A DNA stretch of 64,000 nucleotides from Saxidomus purpurata (Eukaryota; Mollusca; Bivalvia; Venerida; Veneridae), in assembly GCA_022818135.1 (NCBI GenBank), contig JAFMSR010000001.1, forward strand, positions 6,015,470 through 6,079,469. The letters run 5' to 3'. This document shows positions 58,101 through 64,000 of the stretch, piece by piece (position 1 is the first letter of the stretch; the number at the start of each line of letters is the position of its first letter). A model generated the notes under the pieces. The model made no database searches and had not been told where the DNA came from. It saw only the letters and a program-made list of their open reading frames with translations. Made by a program: the position numbers and the translations under genes.

Positions 58101-58927
58101 CGTGCACGTGCACACTTTCTTTGCAACTGAGTATATTATATTCAAATAAGATACTTTTCAACTGAAAATATTGCTTCAGACATTTTATTAAGTTGGTGTT
58201 ACTTTATAACGGAAAAGGCTTTATTGAAAACTGAAATTGTGACTGTGTTTGAGGAGGTCGCTGTTGATTACAGGTGATATCAATTTAATTAATAACCTCA
58301 CAATTCACGTTTGTGAATTCAGTCAATTTTGTCAGAAAATAAGAAAATGTCAACAATCAAGCAACAATCAATCAGTTATAGAGCGTTCGTCCCAGGGTCG
58401 GAAAGTCACAGGTTCGTTTCCCACTAGTGACATGATCATTGTCTCGTTAGGCAAAACCCTGTATGCTAAACTGCCATACGTGTCTTTTTTAGCGTCCATA
58501 TGAAAAAACACTCGATAGCAATTATTCTTGTGCCGTAAACAAAAACAAAATTAGTAAACAAATGTAAGTTACAAAATGTTTCAATGAGCATAAAAGATAA
58601 AGTGTTCATATTATAGAACGAAATCATCTTTTTTAAAATGTCCGCCTTTCTACACTTACCTCGATTAGAACAGAAAGCTGCCTTTAGGTCTGCTAGATAT
58701 TTGTCTTTTTCTTTTTTGCTCACTTTTATTCCATGGCGCTTAAGTTGAGACGTGATACATTTGTTGGAAATATCATGGGATTTTTCGCAACTTGTACATT
58801 TTCCTTCTACATAAAGCCTGCACACATGTATGTAAGGACATGATTTTCCGTGCTCACACGATCCTTTATTGTAATAATAGCACGGGAGTAAAGATTCTTT
58901 CGCAGTTTTATTAGCCGAATTACCCAT
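27401..58927 (-). CDS. PARP12-like: PARP12/ZC3HAV1-like mono-ADP-ribosyltransferase, ten-exon gene model
   Basis: Ten coding exons in order 58927-58660, 56205-55957, 54769-54521, 52537-52318, 47302-47125, 46352-46126, 42022-41920, 36242-36118, 30652-30513 and 27696-27401. All junctions are GT-AG, every phase matches, and the sum is 2055 bp: 684 codons plus stop, close to the roughly 700 residues of vertebrate PARP12. Domains: CCCH modules at about 16-75, 97-155 and 181-240, a fourth CCCH at about 262-280, WWE 1 at about 283-355, WWE 2 at about 368-450, PARP catalytic domain about 475-684. NAD-binding/catalytic His562 (LFHGT) and Tyr595 (YGKGAYFA) are present; the third position falls in YPEYLICY, where a hydrophobic residue would mean mono-ADP-ribosylation. 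Family members bind RNA and act in stress and antiviral responses; that role is inferred here. A 5' untranslated exon probably lies upstream. Confidence 0.93.
27737..29700 (-). mobile_element. Decayed LINE (non-LTR retrotransposon) in the last PARP intron
   Basis: Minus-strand fragments in order: endonuclease region with FITGDYNL (about 29420), a stretch with TESSHSLTDFFFVSSS (about 29290), reverse transcriptase with DRPISLKDTSTKVLE (about 28650) and FGDDTNL (about 28330, in place of the usual F.DD), then a poorly preserved tail. Many frame breaks. It lies in the same orientation as the host gene. Confidence 0.75.
28935..29052. repeat. 33-bp minisatellite within the LINE
   Basis: About three and a half tandem copies of a unit containing CTGTTTCGTTTGTAATATCA. 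Open on both strands (repeating TVSFVISSIS or DDITNETV), which is a repeat artefact. Confidence 0.8.
30055..30245 (+). repeat. SINE tail, 5'-truncated
   Basis: 'Gagagcgatt.aatac' followed by 'taatcgac' and 'ctaatataaattcgta' matches the 3' part of the SINE at 58976-59205. The tRNA-like head is absent. Confidence 0.5.
30513..30652 (-). CDS. PARP12-like: PARP12-like exon 9 (catalytic His)
   Basis: Acceptor GAACAG|TAAACG, donor ACAG|GTAAGG, 140 bp, phase 2 to 1. It encodes KRKRMLQQKK, KKLFHGTQNQYVDPI and GFDFRLSG. LFHGT carries the NAD-binding histidine (residue 562 of the model). Confidence 0.92.
30954..31022 (+). repeat. tRNA-like relic
   Basis: AGTGGCGTAGTGGTAAGATG and GAGTTCGAATCCTGC boxes at normal spacing. 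T-runs lie 10 to 30 bases downstream. Stems are poor. Confidence 0.45.
31505..31567 (-). repeat. tRNA-like relic
   Basis: On the minus strand GTAGTGGCCCAGGCATTTGA and GGTTCGAGTCTTGC, then a T-rich stretch. Probably a tRNA-derived relic of the same kind as at 30954. Confidence 0.45.
32561..32832 (+). repeat. tRNA-derived SINE with CATA tail
   Basis: The head GGTGGTGCGGTGGCCGAGTG, AACGCTCTGGACTACCAATC and CCGGTTCGATTCTC resembles a Leu/Ser-type tRNA with A and B boxes. A ~180-bp body follows, ending in a CATA microsatellite. A shorter copy is at 57533-57665. Confidence 0.7.
32833..36117. other. Intron 8 of the PARP-like gene, right part
   Basis: Diverged repeat fragments only: 33840-34110 ('attcaaact' units), 34640-34810 ('gtctgaccttgaccttcaaa') and 35340-35600 (relic of the 'gctcatggtgagc' type). 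An open frame at 33317-33460 ending near an ACAAG|GTAAC donor-like site is on the other strand and unsupported. Confidence 0.4.
36118..36242 (-). CDS. PARP12-like: PARP12-like exon 8 (PARP domain, amino part)
   Basis: Acceptor CTTACAG|TTAATCC, donor GAAAG|GTAAAA, 125 bp, phase 0 to 2. It encodes EEYNEISSTFHATL and IMKIQNGRLWWDYE, corresponding to the 'EY..V...F...' and 'I..IQN..LW..Y' motifs at the beginning of PARP catalytic domains. Confidence 0.88.
37480..38060 (+). repeat. Diverged tandem repeat, 'gtgacctt' type
   Basis: About three weakly conserved units with 'tgaccttcacctacatgg', 'ggacacgggacttgc' and 'gtgctgaacaatagtgcca'. Typical bivalve intronic repeat. The 115-codon open frame at 37584 spans it and is not a gene. 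Confidence 0.5.
38090..39960 (+). mobile_element. Unclassified element, copy 1, split by an insertion
   Basis: Part A (38090-38784: 'acttccagaaatttacattt', 'aattttgtcat') and part B (39779-39960: 'tcaataaatattaatattgc', 'gtcatcgacccatc') are contiguous in the inverted copy at 57400-56500. The 994 bp between them are a separate repeat. No coding frame. Confidence 0.7.
38785..39778 (+). mobile_element. 'Gagggccaagatgg' repeat inserted in the preceding element
   Basis: It starts 'aagagggccaagatggtcct' and ends 'cgtggtcagatgaact'. It contains about three units with 'ccataactctggaagaac' and ends near 'gaacggacggaaggacgacgg'. The junctions are defined by comparison with the uninterrupted copy at 56500-57400. 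Confidence 0.7.
40038..41414 (+). repeat. Complete pearl-like element P3, six 166-bp monomers
   Basis: Head AGCTCGACTATTCGGAG, GGCGTC microsatellite (about 40088-40120), then 'tttgactttgaaaatttgg' at about 40281, 40447, 40613, 40780, 40945 and 41111: a steady 166-bp period. The tail AATAGTCGAGCGTGCTGTC...ACAGCTCTTGTT is intact. The monomers are very similar, so it is younger than P1. It lies in intron 7 of the PARP-like gene. Confidence 0.8.
41920..42022 (-). CDS. PARP12-like: PARP12-like exon 7 (entry to PARP domain)
   Basis: Acceptor ATATTAG|ACTGAAG, donor GTGCAG|GTACG, 103 bp, phase 2 to 0. It encodes IKAPADWTM and ESILDHCKLVQ. The pattern 'P..W..m' before the catalytic core is common to PARP7/12-type enzymes. 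It is short, with no ATG frame of its own, and fits the phases on both sides. Confidence 0.82.
42304..42567 (+). mobile_element. Penelope-like GIY-YIG endonuclease end, relic
   Basis: The plus-strand frame ends AAHFNSDRHSLNDVSF, NRLCKETFWMYKL and LPK, then stop. 'H-F-N..H...D' followed by 'R..E.fW...L' and 'P.G.N' closes GIY-YIG domains of Penelope-like elements and relatives. The GIY and YIG motifs are not visible upstream, so only the carboxy end remains. Confidence 0.5.
42640..43180 (+). repeat. GC-rich palindromic patch and retroelement-like 3' motif
   Basis: Five GCGGCAT or ATGCCGC motifs in both orientations at 42650-42790. At about 43119 'ctgatgaagactttcgccga' plus AACG is a motif of the 'TGATGAAG...CCGAAACGT' type often seen after GIY-YIG or LINE coding ends. 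It may mark the 3' end of the element at 42304. Confidence 0.4.
43619..44205. mobile_element. MITE-like element M1 with long foldback
   Basis: Ends 'ttgttggtttcggggtaa' and (inverted) 'ttgttggtttggggtgtaa' at 43619 and about 44095. 43958-44062 and 44102-44205 are inverted copies ('tcactcgtg', 'ccgagtgggcacc'). It contains ACCCGGATTAACGTCAAAAG and three GACGTCA sites. A relative is at 51810-52235. Confidence 0.75.
44481..44562 (-). repeat. tRNA-like relic with T-run
   Basis: On the minus strand CCGTAGTGTAGTAGGTTAAG and GAGTTCAAAACC, followed by a run of about ten T's. The B box is altered (AAAA in place of GAAT), which suggests decay. Confidence 0.4.
46126..46352 (-). CDS. PARP12-like: PARP12-like exon 6 (rest of WWE 2)
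   Basis: Acceptor TTTTAG|AAAGGT, donor ACACA|GTATGT, 227 bp, phase 0 to 2. It encodes GIEQKYI, YAIDFKKMEQRN and RRVFRRPSF, the typical second half of a WWE domain with its terminal RRP.F signature. Confidence 0.9.
47125..47302 (-). CDS. PARP12-like: PARP12-like exon 5 (end of WWE 1, start of WWE 2)
   Basis: Acceptor CATTAG|AATTGTT, donor GAT|GTAAAC, 178 bp, phase 2 to 0. It encodes YQYEVQRLSTSSSV, matching the RLST.SSV that ends WWE 1 in PARP12-type proteins, then VWKWFWKDKDGRIKEYG, the start of WWE 2. The open frame upstream to 47490 and downstream to 47110 is intronic. Confidence 0.9.
49986..50062 (+). repeat. tRNA-like relic
   Basis: GCGCTTAGCCCAGTGGTTAG, GTTGGACTAGGGAACTAG and AAGGGTTCAAATAACG resemble a tRNA with damaged B box. 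Not expected to be functional. Confidence 0.45.
50771..51120 (+). repeat. Dispersed repeat, relative at 62560-63200
   Basis: 'Gttttgcgtttaggtcactt', 'aattaatggat.at.tactt' and 'ggaatacctgttcact' appear in the same order in both places. The copy at 62560 also has a CGTCGGAGGCGTCGG-like head. Non-coding. Confidence 0.6.
51810..52235 (+). mobile_element. MITE-like element M2, relative of M1
   Basis: Shares 'cccggattaacgtcaaaa', 'tggtgacgtttcctgcga', 'ttattttcactcgtggctgc' and 'cggtgaaattataacgtgat' with M1 in the same order. The right end 'acaccgaaaccaataattat' is kept; the left end is degenerate. It ends about 80 bases before exon 4 of the PARP-like gene. Confidence 0.7.
52318..52537 (-). CDS. 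PARP12-like: PARP12-like exon 4 (CCCH 4 and first half of WWE 1)
   Basis: Acceptor TCATAG|GAAGAGG, donor CAAGG|GTAAGA, 220 bp, phase 1 to 2. It encodes ESAVCHFNIAYGSCSWGSSC with CCNVH, a CCCH finger, then LPYQWRWTF...KTWHTV and IEKTYCDP, the tryptophan core of a WWE domain. The finger followed directly by LPYQW is the arrangement seen in PARP12 and ZAP. The exon was found by reading the strand and is not an ATG-initiated frame. Confidence 0.9.
52538..54520. other. Intron 3 of the PARP-like gene
   Basis: 2 kb. A diverged repeat occupies about 53930-54260 ('caagtgatcacaaggcaatg', 'caagtgacccaatgagcatg'). No exon recognised. Confidence 0.4.
54521..54769 (-). CDS. PARP12-like: PARP12-like exon 3 (CCCH module C)
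   Basis: Acceptor TTGCAG|GAACT, donor CTGG|GTAAGT, 249 bp, phase 1-1. It encodes PCYYYNKRVCPKGKMCPYLH, CGKNCDRNHDISNEC and FQCDRLGLNTDNV. About three quarters of residues match exon 2, with most changes at the ends. The frame past the donor (to 54426) is intron. Confidence 0.9.
55040..55215. repeat. GC-rich patch with CGCCGCATAAA motifs
   Basis: CGCCGCATAAA or its near relatives occurs four times in about 130 bp (near 55085, 55110, 55155 and 55212) in the intron between exons 2 and 3. Cause unknown. Confidence 0.35.
55479..55647. mobile_element. Foldback element, 169 bp
   Basis: The left arm 'tttataaaaatgagttatcc' with 'cttattaattctggttcc' is repeated inverted on the right as 'ggaaccagaattaataaggg' type sequence with 'ataactcatttttataaaa'. 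Arms are about 42 bp, nearly identical. It lies in the intron between the two duplicated CCCH exons. Confidence 0.75.
55957..56205 (-). CDS. PARP12-like: PARP12-like exon 2 (CCCH module B)
   Basis: Acceptor GACAG|AAAGT, donor ATAG|GTAAGT, 249 bp, symmetric phase 1-1. It encodes PCYYYNKRACPKGKMCPYLH, CRRSLVIECGKNC and CDRNHDISNEC. The open frame from 56212 begins in the intron. Length and sequence are almost the same as the next exon, so one arose from the other by exon duplication. Confidence 0.9.
56500..57400 (-). mobile_element. Unclassified element, copy 2, uninterrupted
   Basis: On the minus strand it reads parts A and B of the element at 38090-39960 in order without the 994-bp insertion. 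It therefore records the empty site. No coding frame. Confidence 0.7.
57533..57665 (+). repeat. tRNA-derived SINE with deleted anticodon region
   Basis: GGTGGTGCGGTGGTCGAGTG is directly followed by GTTCGAATCCCGGC, so about 30 bases between the A and B boxes are missing compared with the copy at 32561. The body keeps 'cagaggtagtctttc'. Confidence 0.6.
57890..58140. repeat. Dispersed repeat, inverted relative of 24160-24400
   Basis: See the entry at 24160. Here it lies in intron 1 of the PARP-like gene. Confidence 0.5.
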
Positions 58928-58933
58928 TATTCC
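58660..58933 (-). CDS. PARP12-like: PARP12-like exon 1 (start codon, CCCH module A)
   Basis: The ATG is at 58927-58925, six bases inside an exon that has its own acceptor (GAACAG|GGAATAATG), so an untranslated exon lies further 5'. It encodes MGNSANK, then PCYYYNKGSCEHGKSCPYIH, VCRLYVEGKC and CEKSHDISNKC, two CCCH-type fingers of the ZAP/PARP12 kind. Donor AG|GTAAGTG at 58659, exit phase 1. If read in phase 1 from the acceptor, the exon meets an immediate stop, which supports this ATG as the real start. Confidence 0.88.
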
Positions 58934-58975
58934 CTGTTCAAAGAAACAAAAATATATACTGATTGAAAAAGTAAT

Positions 58976-59205
58976 TGCCTTGGCGCAGTGGTAGCGCGTT
59001 CGCCTCCGGATCGAAGGGTCCCGGGTTCGATCCCTACCATCGCCATGTCGGCAGTGTCCTTAGGCAAGACACAATTAATTCCACATTGCCTCTCTCTCTT
59101 CGAGGTTGATTCCACCTGGAATGAGACTCGAGAGCGATTAATATAAGTTGTAAGAACTTGTTTCGCAATCGAGTATAAATAAATTAGTATAAACTAAAAA
59201 GTAAT
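58976..59205 (+). repeat. tRNA-derived SINE
   Basis: The head (58976-59045) TTGGCGCAGTGGTAGCG, CGCCTCCGGATCG and CGGGTTCGATCCC looks like a tRNA with a CCG (Arg-type) anticodon. The body contains 'ggcaagacac' and the tail 'gagagcgattaatataag' shared with 30055-30245. It lies just upstream of the first coding exon of the PARP-like gene. Confidence 0.7.
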
Positions 59206-59424
59206 TGGCATATATAATTGATAACAAGATGCGTCCACTTTTGTGATAAAAATCATTTAGAACAGAAAACATTCATTTAATTTACAGGAAAGAAAGAACA
59301 TGTAAAGAAATATTTCCTTTATGAACAGATTGTACCATATTCATAAACATCGTTTATACAACCCAGGAGCTTCTGACAAAGAAATAGTGTTTTATATTGA
59401 TATATGTAGTTTTTAATGACCTTT

Positions 59425-59995
59425 TATCCTCCGCTTTGTCCGTCAGGACGTTTGTATGTCCGCCCAAATATTTCTTGTCTGGAGCATAACTCTAACAGTA
59501 GTATTCATACATTGATAAAGGTCACCGGGGGAGATTAAGAACTACAATTCTAACTTTTCACCATTTTTGAAATAATCCCCTTTACGTAAAAATGTTGTGC
59601 GGAGCATGGCGCGAAAAGAAATAAAGGGATTTAATTGATACTTATATATATTTACATATATTGATAGAGATCATTCAGAAGAAGTGTGCAAGAACCAGAA
59701 CTCTTACGCCCAAGTTTAAATTATTTCCCTTATATACCGGTGATATGCTTGTTCGGAGCATACGTTGCACGATATTGAAGATTAAGTTGATATTTCACAC
59801 ATGGATTAGAATACATTGAGAGAAAGTGCAGTGACCAAGAACCATGACTCTATCTGACTTCATTTTAACTACCTCCCTTTATGTAATATATATGTCCGGA
59901 GTATTACTCAAAGTATTGAAAAGATTCAGTTGACACTTTACATACTGATAGAGGACATTGAGAGCAAATGTAGTGACCAACATAAACGTAATCCG
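59425..59995 (+). repeat. Diverged tandem repeat, about 180-bp units
   Basis: Three to four units, each with 'ccctttatgtaa', 'cggagcat', 'gttgatactt' and 'attgagag.aagtg.agtgacc'-like motifs. The head is 'cctccgctttgtccgtcagg'. No coding content. Confidence 0.55.
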
Positions 59996-60499
59996 TAAAT
60001 GTAATACGTAAGTCGGAAATAAATTGGGGGATTTCTCAAACAACACAACTACCATTTTCCAGTTCAGTTTTGCGGGCGTTATTTTTGGCTACATTGATTG
60101 TGCCAAATAAAAACAACGCATATATAAATCGCTGCAGTACACCGCCAATATGTAACATTAAAAATAACCGGGAAGATAACGGCTGCATCATTACATGATT
60201 GTTACTGGATTGTGGGAATGAAATATGAGGAATATGAATAATATATATATCATTATTTAATTTCTTTTACATGTATTACTGAAAATAAACCGATTACTCA
60301 GAAGAAAACAGCAGAAAATGTTCATCATTAGTGTATTTATATATAAATATATATATATTTTAAGTTCTGACCGAAAGTATAGACTCATAATTGAATTGAT
60401 ACTAGTATGCAGTGGAATCCGTAATTTTACAAAACTAAAATAATGCCTAGTGTCTCTGATATGACAAGCAAATTTACTATTCAATAAAAAAAGAGAAAT
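59996..60499. other. Intergenic, nothing recognised
   Basis: AT-rich with a short TATA-rich run near 60240-60360. Confidence 0.4.
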
Positions 60500-61172
60500 A
60501 TTCTAGAATAGGGTAAATATTTCTTAAATTCAGAGATATCTCTCTAAATTATGAGATATCTTACTTTAAATAGAAAGAACGATATCTCTCAAAAGTAGAA
60601 AGATATCCCCGTTAATAGAAGAGATATCTCTTTAAGTGCAAGAGATATCTTTATGTGAGACAAAGATATCTCCAAGCGTGAAAGAGATATTTCTATTGAA
60701 ATCAGGGAGACATCTCTTTTACTATTCAATCAAAAAAGATATATATCTCTGATTTCATACAGATATCTCCTAGAATAGGGAAGATAAGTTTTAAATTCAG
60801 AATATCTCTTTTAAATTTAGAGTTACTTTCTTTTGATAAAGATATCTCTCAGGTTTGAAATACATATCCTAATGCTAAAGAGATATATCTCTACCGTACA
60901 GAGATATCTCACCTAAATCAGAAGATCTCTCTGAAAACAGATATCTGTTAGAAAATAGAGTGTTATATCTTAAACTTAGAGCGATGTCTCCGTTACTTTA
61001 GAGATATCTCTCCAAAGTAGAAAGATATCTCTCAAATAAAGTTAAATAGATATATCTGTAGATATCACTTAAGTCCATGAGACATTTTTCTGTGATACAA
61101 AGATATCTCTTAGCGTGACAGAGATATCACTAACTATTGAAATCATAGAACTATCTCTTTTTTGAATAAATA
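60500..61172. repeat. Field of AGAGATATCTCT palindromes
   Basis: More than twenty exact or near copies of the 12-base palindrome AGAGATATCTCT, spaced by about 10-30 variable bases. A higher-order period of about 240-250 bp is visible: 'ctattcaat.aaaaaa' and 'ctagaatagggtaaa' or 'ctagaatagggaaga' recur near 60478/60724 and 60505/60771. No coding frame. Confidence 0.75.
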
Positions 61173-62559
61173 GGTAAATGGCTTGCAATACTCTCAGAAC
61201 TTAACAGTCATTGTGAAAACCTTACGCCAGAAGAGCGGTAGTCGATTGAAACATCTAATATTCCTAGAAGTTTCTGTCCGCGATATGCCTTACAGCATAT
61301 TTTGGCGGTTATTGCGATTTCGGCAAGTTTACGACTACGCATATTCAAAATAGGTGAAACTATTTTCCACCGCATATTTAAAGCGTTATACAGTATCTAA
61401 AACTATTTCAGTCGTCATGATTTAGCTATGTACATACATGTAATATTCTACGCTTGATCTGCACGAAATTCACGATTTTTACAAGTATGATGTGCACAAC
61501 ACCACAGGGATGCGAAGAAGTGCTCGCTGAATTCTGTATACTTGTACCGAACCAGTAGTCTTTTAATTTCTGTATTTTGTAAAAAAAACTTGCACTAGTT
61601 CAATTGCAGTAGTGTTGTCTTTCATTTTTTTAATGGACGTTGGCAGAAGATATCTTCTTTTTGTAGTGCTACTTTATAAAGAACAATTCAATTTTCGGTG
61701 ACAAGCAGATTTTCTCAACACTCTGTTGATCAGAAAGTTTTATATTGATAGAAGTCATAATTTCCCCTTGTAAATAGAACCCCCTTGTTCTTCATAAAGA
61801 TTGTGCAAGTTCGGCTGCTATATCCATGGTAGGCACTGCAAATGAAAGCATAGGAATCCATACGATGTTGCGCATATTTTATCGAATATTTTCGCATAAT
61901 AAACATTGCCTACGGTAATTCAGCGGCGACTGGGACAAGTATTATCCAGGAATTAGTGCAAAAGATGACAGATTGCACAACATACTTCATCCTATGAACG
62001 AGCTAAATGGTCAGTTTCATTCTTGTAACAGGAATTTCATGTCATATGTATTAAATTTGTATTTGTTGATTAAGATGGTATAGTATGTAAAGCGAGTCGG
62101 GATTTCCGGGTATCTTAATGATGTGCAACAGTCCAAGCTAATGACAGAAGCTTATATTTTCATATACGTGTGTCCCACCGGAATAAAATTCATTCCCATC
62201 GACACCCTGTCAGATGTGACGCAAGAAAGACAGAATAATTCTGGGATACTCAATAATGGTAGAGCACTCTATAAGAAAGATTAAGAGGAATAAGTCGATA
62301 TATCTTTAGGGCCCAATTCTTGACAGTTCCTTCCGCATGTAATTTAGACATGTGTTTGTTTGATCAAACAACAAAATTGCTTACAGTTCATGTATTTAAG
62401 TCGCAAACCCCTGTGGTATTTCAAAATTTTGGTATTCACAGCTTTTGTATTACATTTAAGAAAGTCCCCGAAGTATGAAGTAAGTTTCCGTTTATGTTTA
62501 CGTTTCAGTTTAAGTTAGAAAGGTCTTTAAATATGACGCCAATTTTAAGCTCATCTGAA
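61173..62559. other. Intergenic, nothing recognised
   Basis: No exon, RNA gene or repeat could be supported on either strand. Confidence 0.4.
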
Positions 62560-63200
62560 TTTTTGATTGTCTTCGTCGGAGGCGTCGGAGGCGGCGTTGT
62601 CGTCATCGTCGTTGGTTAAGTTTTGCGTTTAGGTCACTTACATCACTTTGAAAAATGGAAATCATGTTCATCTTATACCATTCTCCACATGCTGAGTGTG
62701 ACCTGATATTTAGGGTAAAAACATGAATTTTGATGGATTCTGGTTGATTGGTTGGTTTTTTAATAGAATAGACATAGCTTCTTCGTTATTTGTTAGATTG
62801 ATTTCAAAGGGCTTGGTTCACAAAGCATTGTGTTTGGACAATTCCAATAACCTAATAATATAATCTAATAATATCGACATATGTTGGAGAGTAATCTTTT
62901 TCATATTGATCACATTCGATAACAAATTCCACTAGGACGTGTTCCTTGTGTGATTATTTACCTGTTCCACCTATAATATCATGCATCCGAACATTTGTTT
63001 TGTTAATTTAAGGCCAAACGTGCATATAAAGTTCTTTTTAAAAACAAATTAATGGATAATATACTTCAACGTATCAAATAGTTTTTTGCTTCATGCATGG
63101 GGGATATTTCAACATTTTTGGACTGTGTCATTTTTTGCTAGTCTGATTTTAAGCTATCACTTTGAAACTTGGAATACCTGTTCACTTTAAAATGTACAAT
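62560..63200 (+). repeat. Dispersed repeat with GCGTCGGAGGC head
   Basis: The head 'aagctcatctgaatttttga' with a GTCGGAGGCGTCGGAGGC stretch is like a diverged pearl-type head; the body is the relative of 50771-51120. Confidence 0.55.
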
Positions 63201-63659
63201 TGTTTCGTTCAGGCCCCTTTCGGGTAACCCAGTTTCCCCGTCAATGGTTAGATAGGGGTCGGAGAACCACCCCCTATTAACCTTACAATATTATAGTATA
63301 TATAATTTAATAATATATGGATATTCATCTGAATCACTATTGAATGAAAAAAGAAAGTACAACAGGGATAATATACAATTGACATCACTTATCTTGGCGT
63401 AATTTTGGCCTTTTTCTTAGACTGTGATTAAAGACCTGTTTTTAAAAACATGGTTAAAATATTGATGCAGAGTTTATCGAGAAGCATGAGGTTGTTTTCA
63501 ATTTAAAAATAAAAACCACAGTATTATCCTCTCAGGAAAAAAGCAGAACATGTAGATATATTGCAAAAAGAAAATAAATCACCTTGTCACATTTACACAC
63601 ATATATAATATTTATGGAAGTTAACAAATTTTAAAAGTATGTAAACAGGATAGTGAATT

Positions 63660-63915
63660 ATGAGCTTACTTTTTCTTGCATATCGGATCGGCATTTCCGG
63701 TGATTTTGCCCATGCCGGAAAAACCGGTCTGGCACCCCTCCTATGCCGGACGACTCTCGTGAATCACTTATGACGTAACGTTATAAACATTGTGACGTCA
63801 ATTTCCAAAACACAACGTCGGAAAATCGTTTGTTTTTCATGATAATTCATCATTTTGATAAGTTTGCATTTAGAAATCTTCTTTAAAGAGCAAGACGGTA
63901 TGCAAGAAAAAGTTT
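63660..63915. repeat. Short inverted-repeat unit at the right edge
   Basis: 'Actttttcttgcatatcg' at about 63668 and its inverse 'cggtatgcaagaaaaagt' at about 63896 flank 200 bp with GCCGGA motifs. It may be a small MITE; the rest to 64000 is unclassified. Confidence 0.4.
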
Positions 63916-64000
63916 CCATCATGAGACACTTGGCTCAGATGGAAATATTCGTCACCTCGGATAACTGTTTTACGGGAACTCGGCACAGTCTCGTTCCCGC

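Noticed and set aside
58976..59045. Functional tRNA-Arg gene
   Set aside because: The sequence continues into a SINE body shared with 30055-30245 and the acceptor stem does not close.
60500..61172. CRISPR-like array of short palindromic repeats
   Set aside because: Eukaryotic context, repeat only 12 bp, spacers irregular in length and AT-rich like the repeat, no cas genes.

Overview
The window is eukaryotic nuclear DNA, AT-rich and crowded with repeats, with short exons split by long introns that have GT-AG borders. It most likely comes from a bivalve mollusc, probably a heterodont. The basis is the repeat content: bivalve 'pearl'-like elements with a GGCGTC microsatellite head and about 165-bp core monomers, repeats of the 'gagggccaagatgg' type, tRNA-derived SINE heads, and a cysteine-rich receptor ectodomain family of the kind I know from molluscs. 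The species call is inference.

Left part (1-20.2 kb, plus strand). Three pearl-like or related arrays are interspersed with two paralogous loci of one receptor-like family. Locus 1 has two exons in the window (4067-4323 and 4904-5683); its first exon is not seen. Locus 2 has a signal-peptide exon (12950 to about 13352) and two exons (18706-18962 and 19384-20127). The encoded ectodomain is cysteine-rich and ends in a single hydrophobic segment where a seven-helix domain would start. Locus 1 carries a one-base deletion near the 3' end and a duplicated decoy splice acceptor in its intron. A decayed Ty3-type retroelement (6.7-7.9 kb) and a terminal-inverted-repeat element (11.0-12.3 kb) lie between them.

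Middle (20.2-27.4 kb). I see no gene here. It holds foldback elements, a tRNA-like relic and dispersed repeats.

Right part (27.4-58.9 kb, minus strand). One large gene that I could assemble exon by exon: a PARP12/ZC3HAV1-like mono-ADP-ribosyltransferase. Ten exons with matching phases give one open frame of 684 codons plus stop: three CCCH zinc-finger modules on separate exons, a fourth CCCH joined to WWE 1, WWE 2, and a PARP catalytic domain with the LFHGT and YGKGAYFA motifs. Exons 2 and 3 have identical lengths (249 bp) and nearly identical modules, so a tandem exon duplication is likely. The introns are filled with a LINE fragment, SINEs, a pearl element, a Penelope-like GIY-YIG fragment, two related MITE-like elements, foldbacks, and one element whose empty-site copy is also in the window.

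Right edge (59-64 kb). A tRNA-derived SINE, a diverged tandem array, and an unusual 0.7-kb field of the palindrome AGAGATATCTCT at irregular spacing with a higher-order period. No gene was recognised beyond 59 kb.
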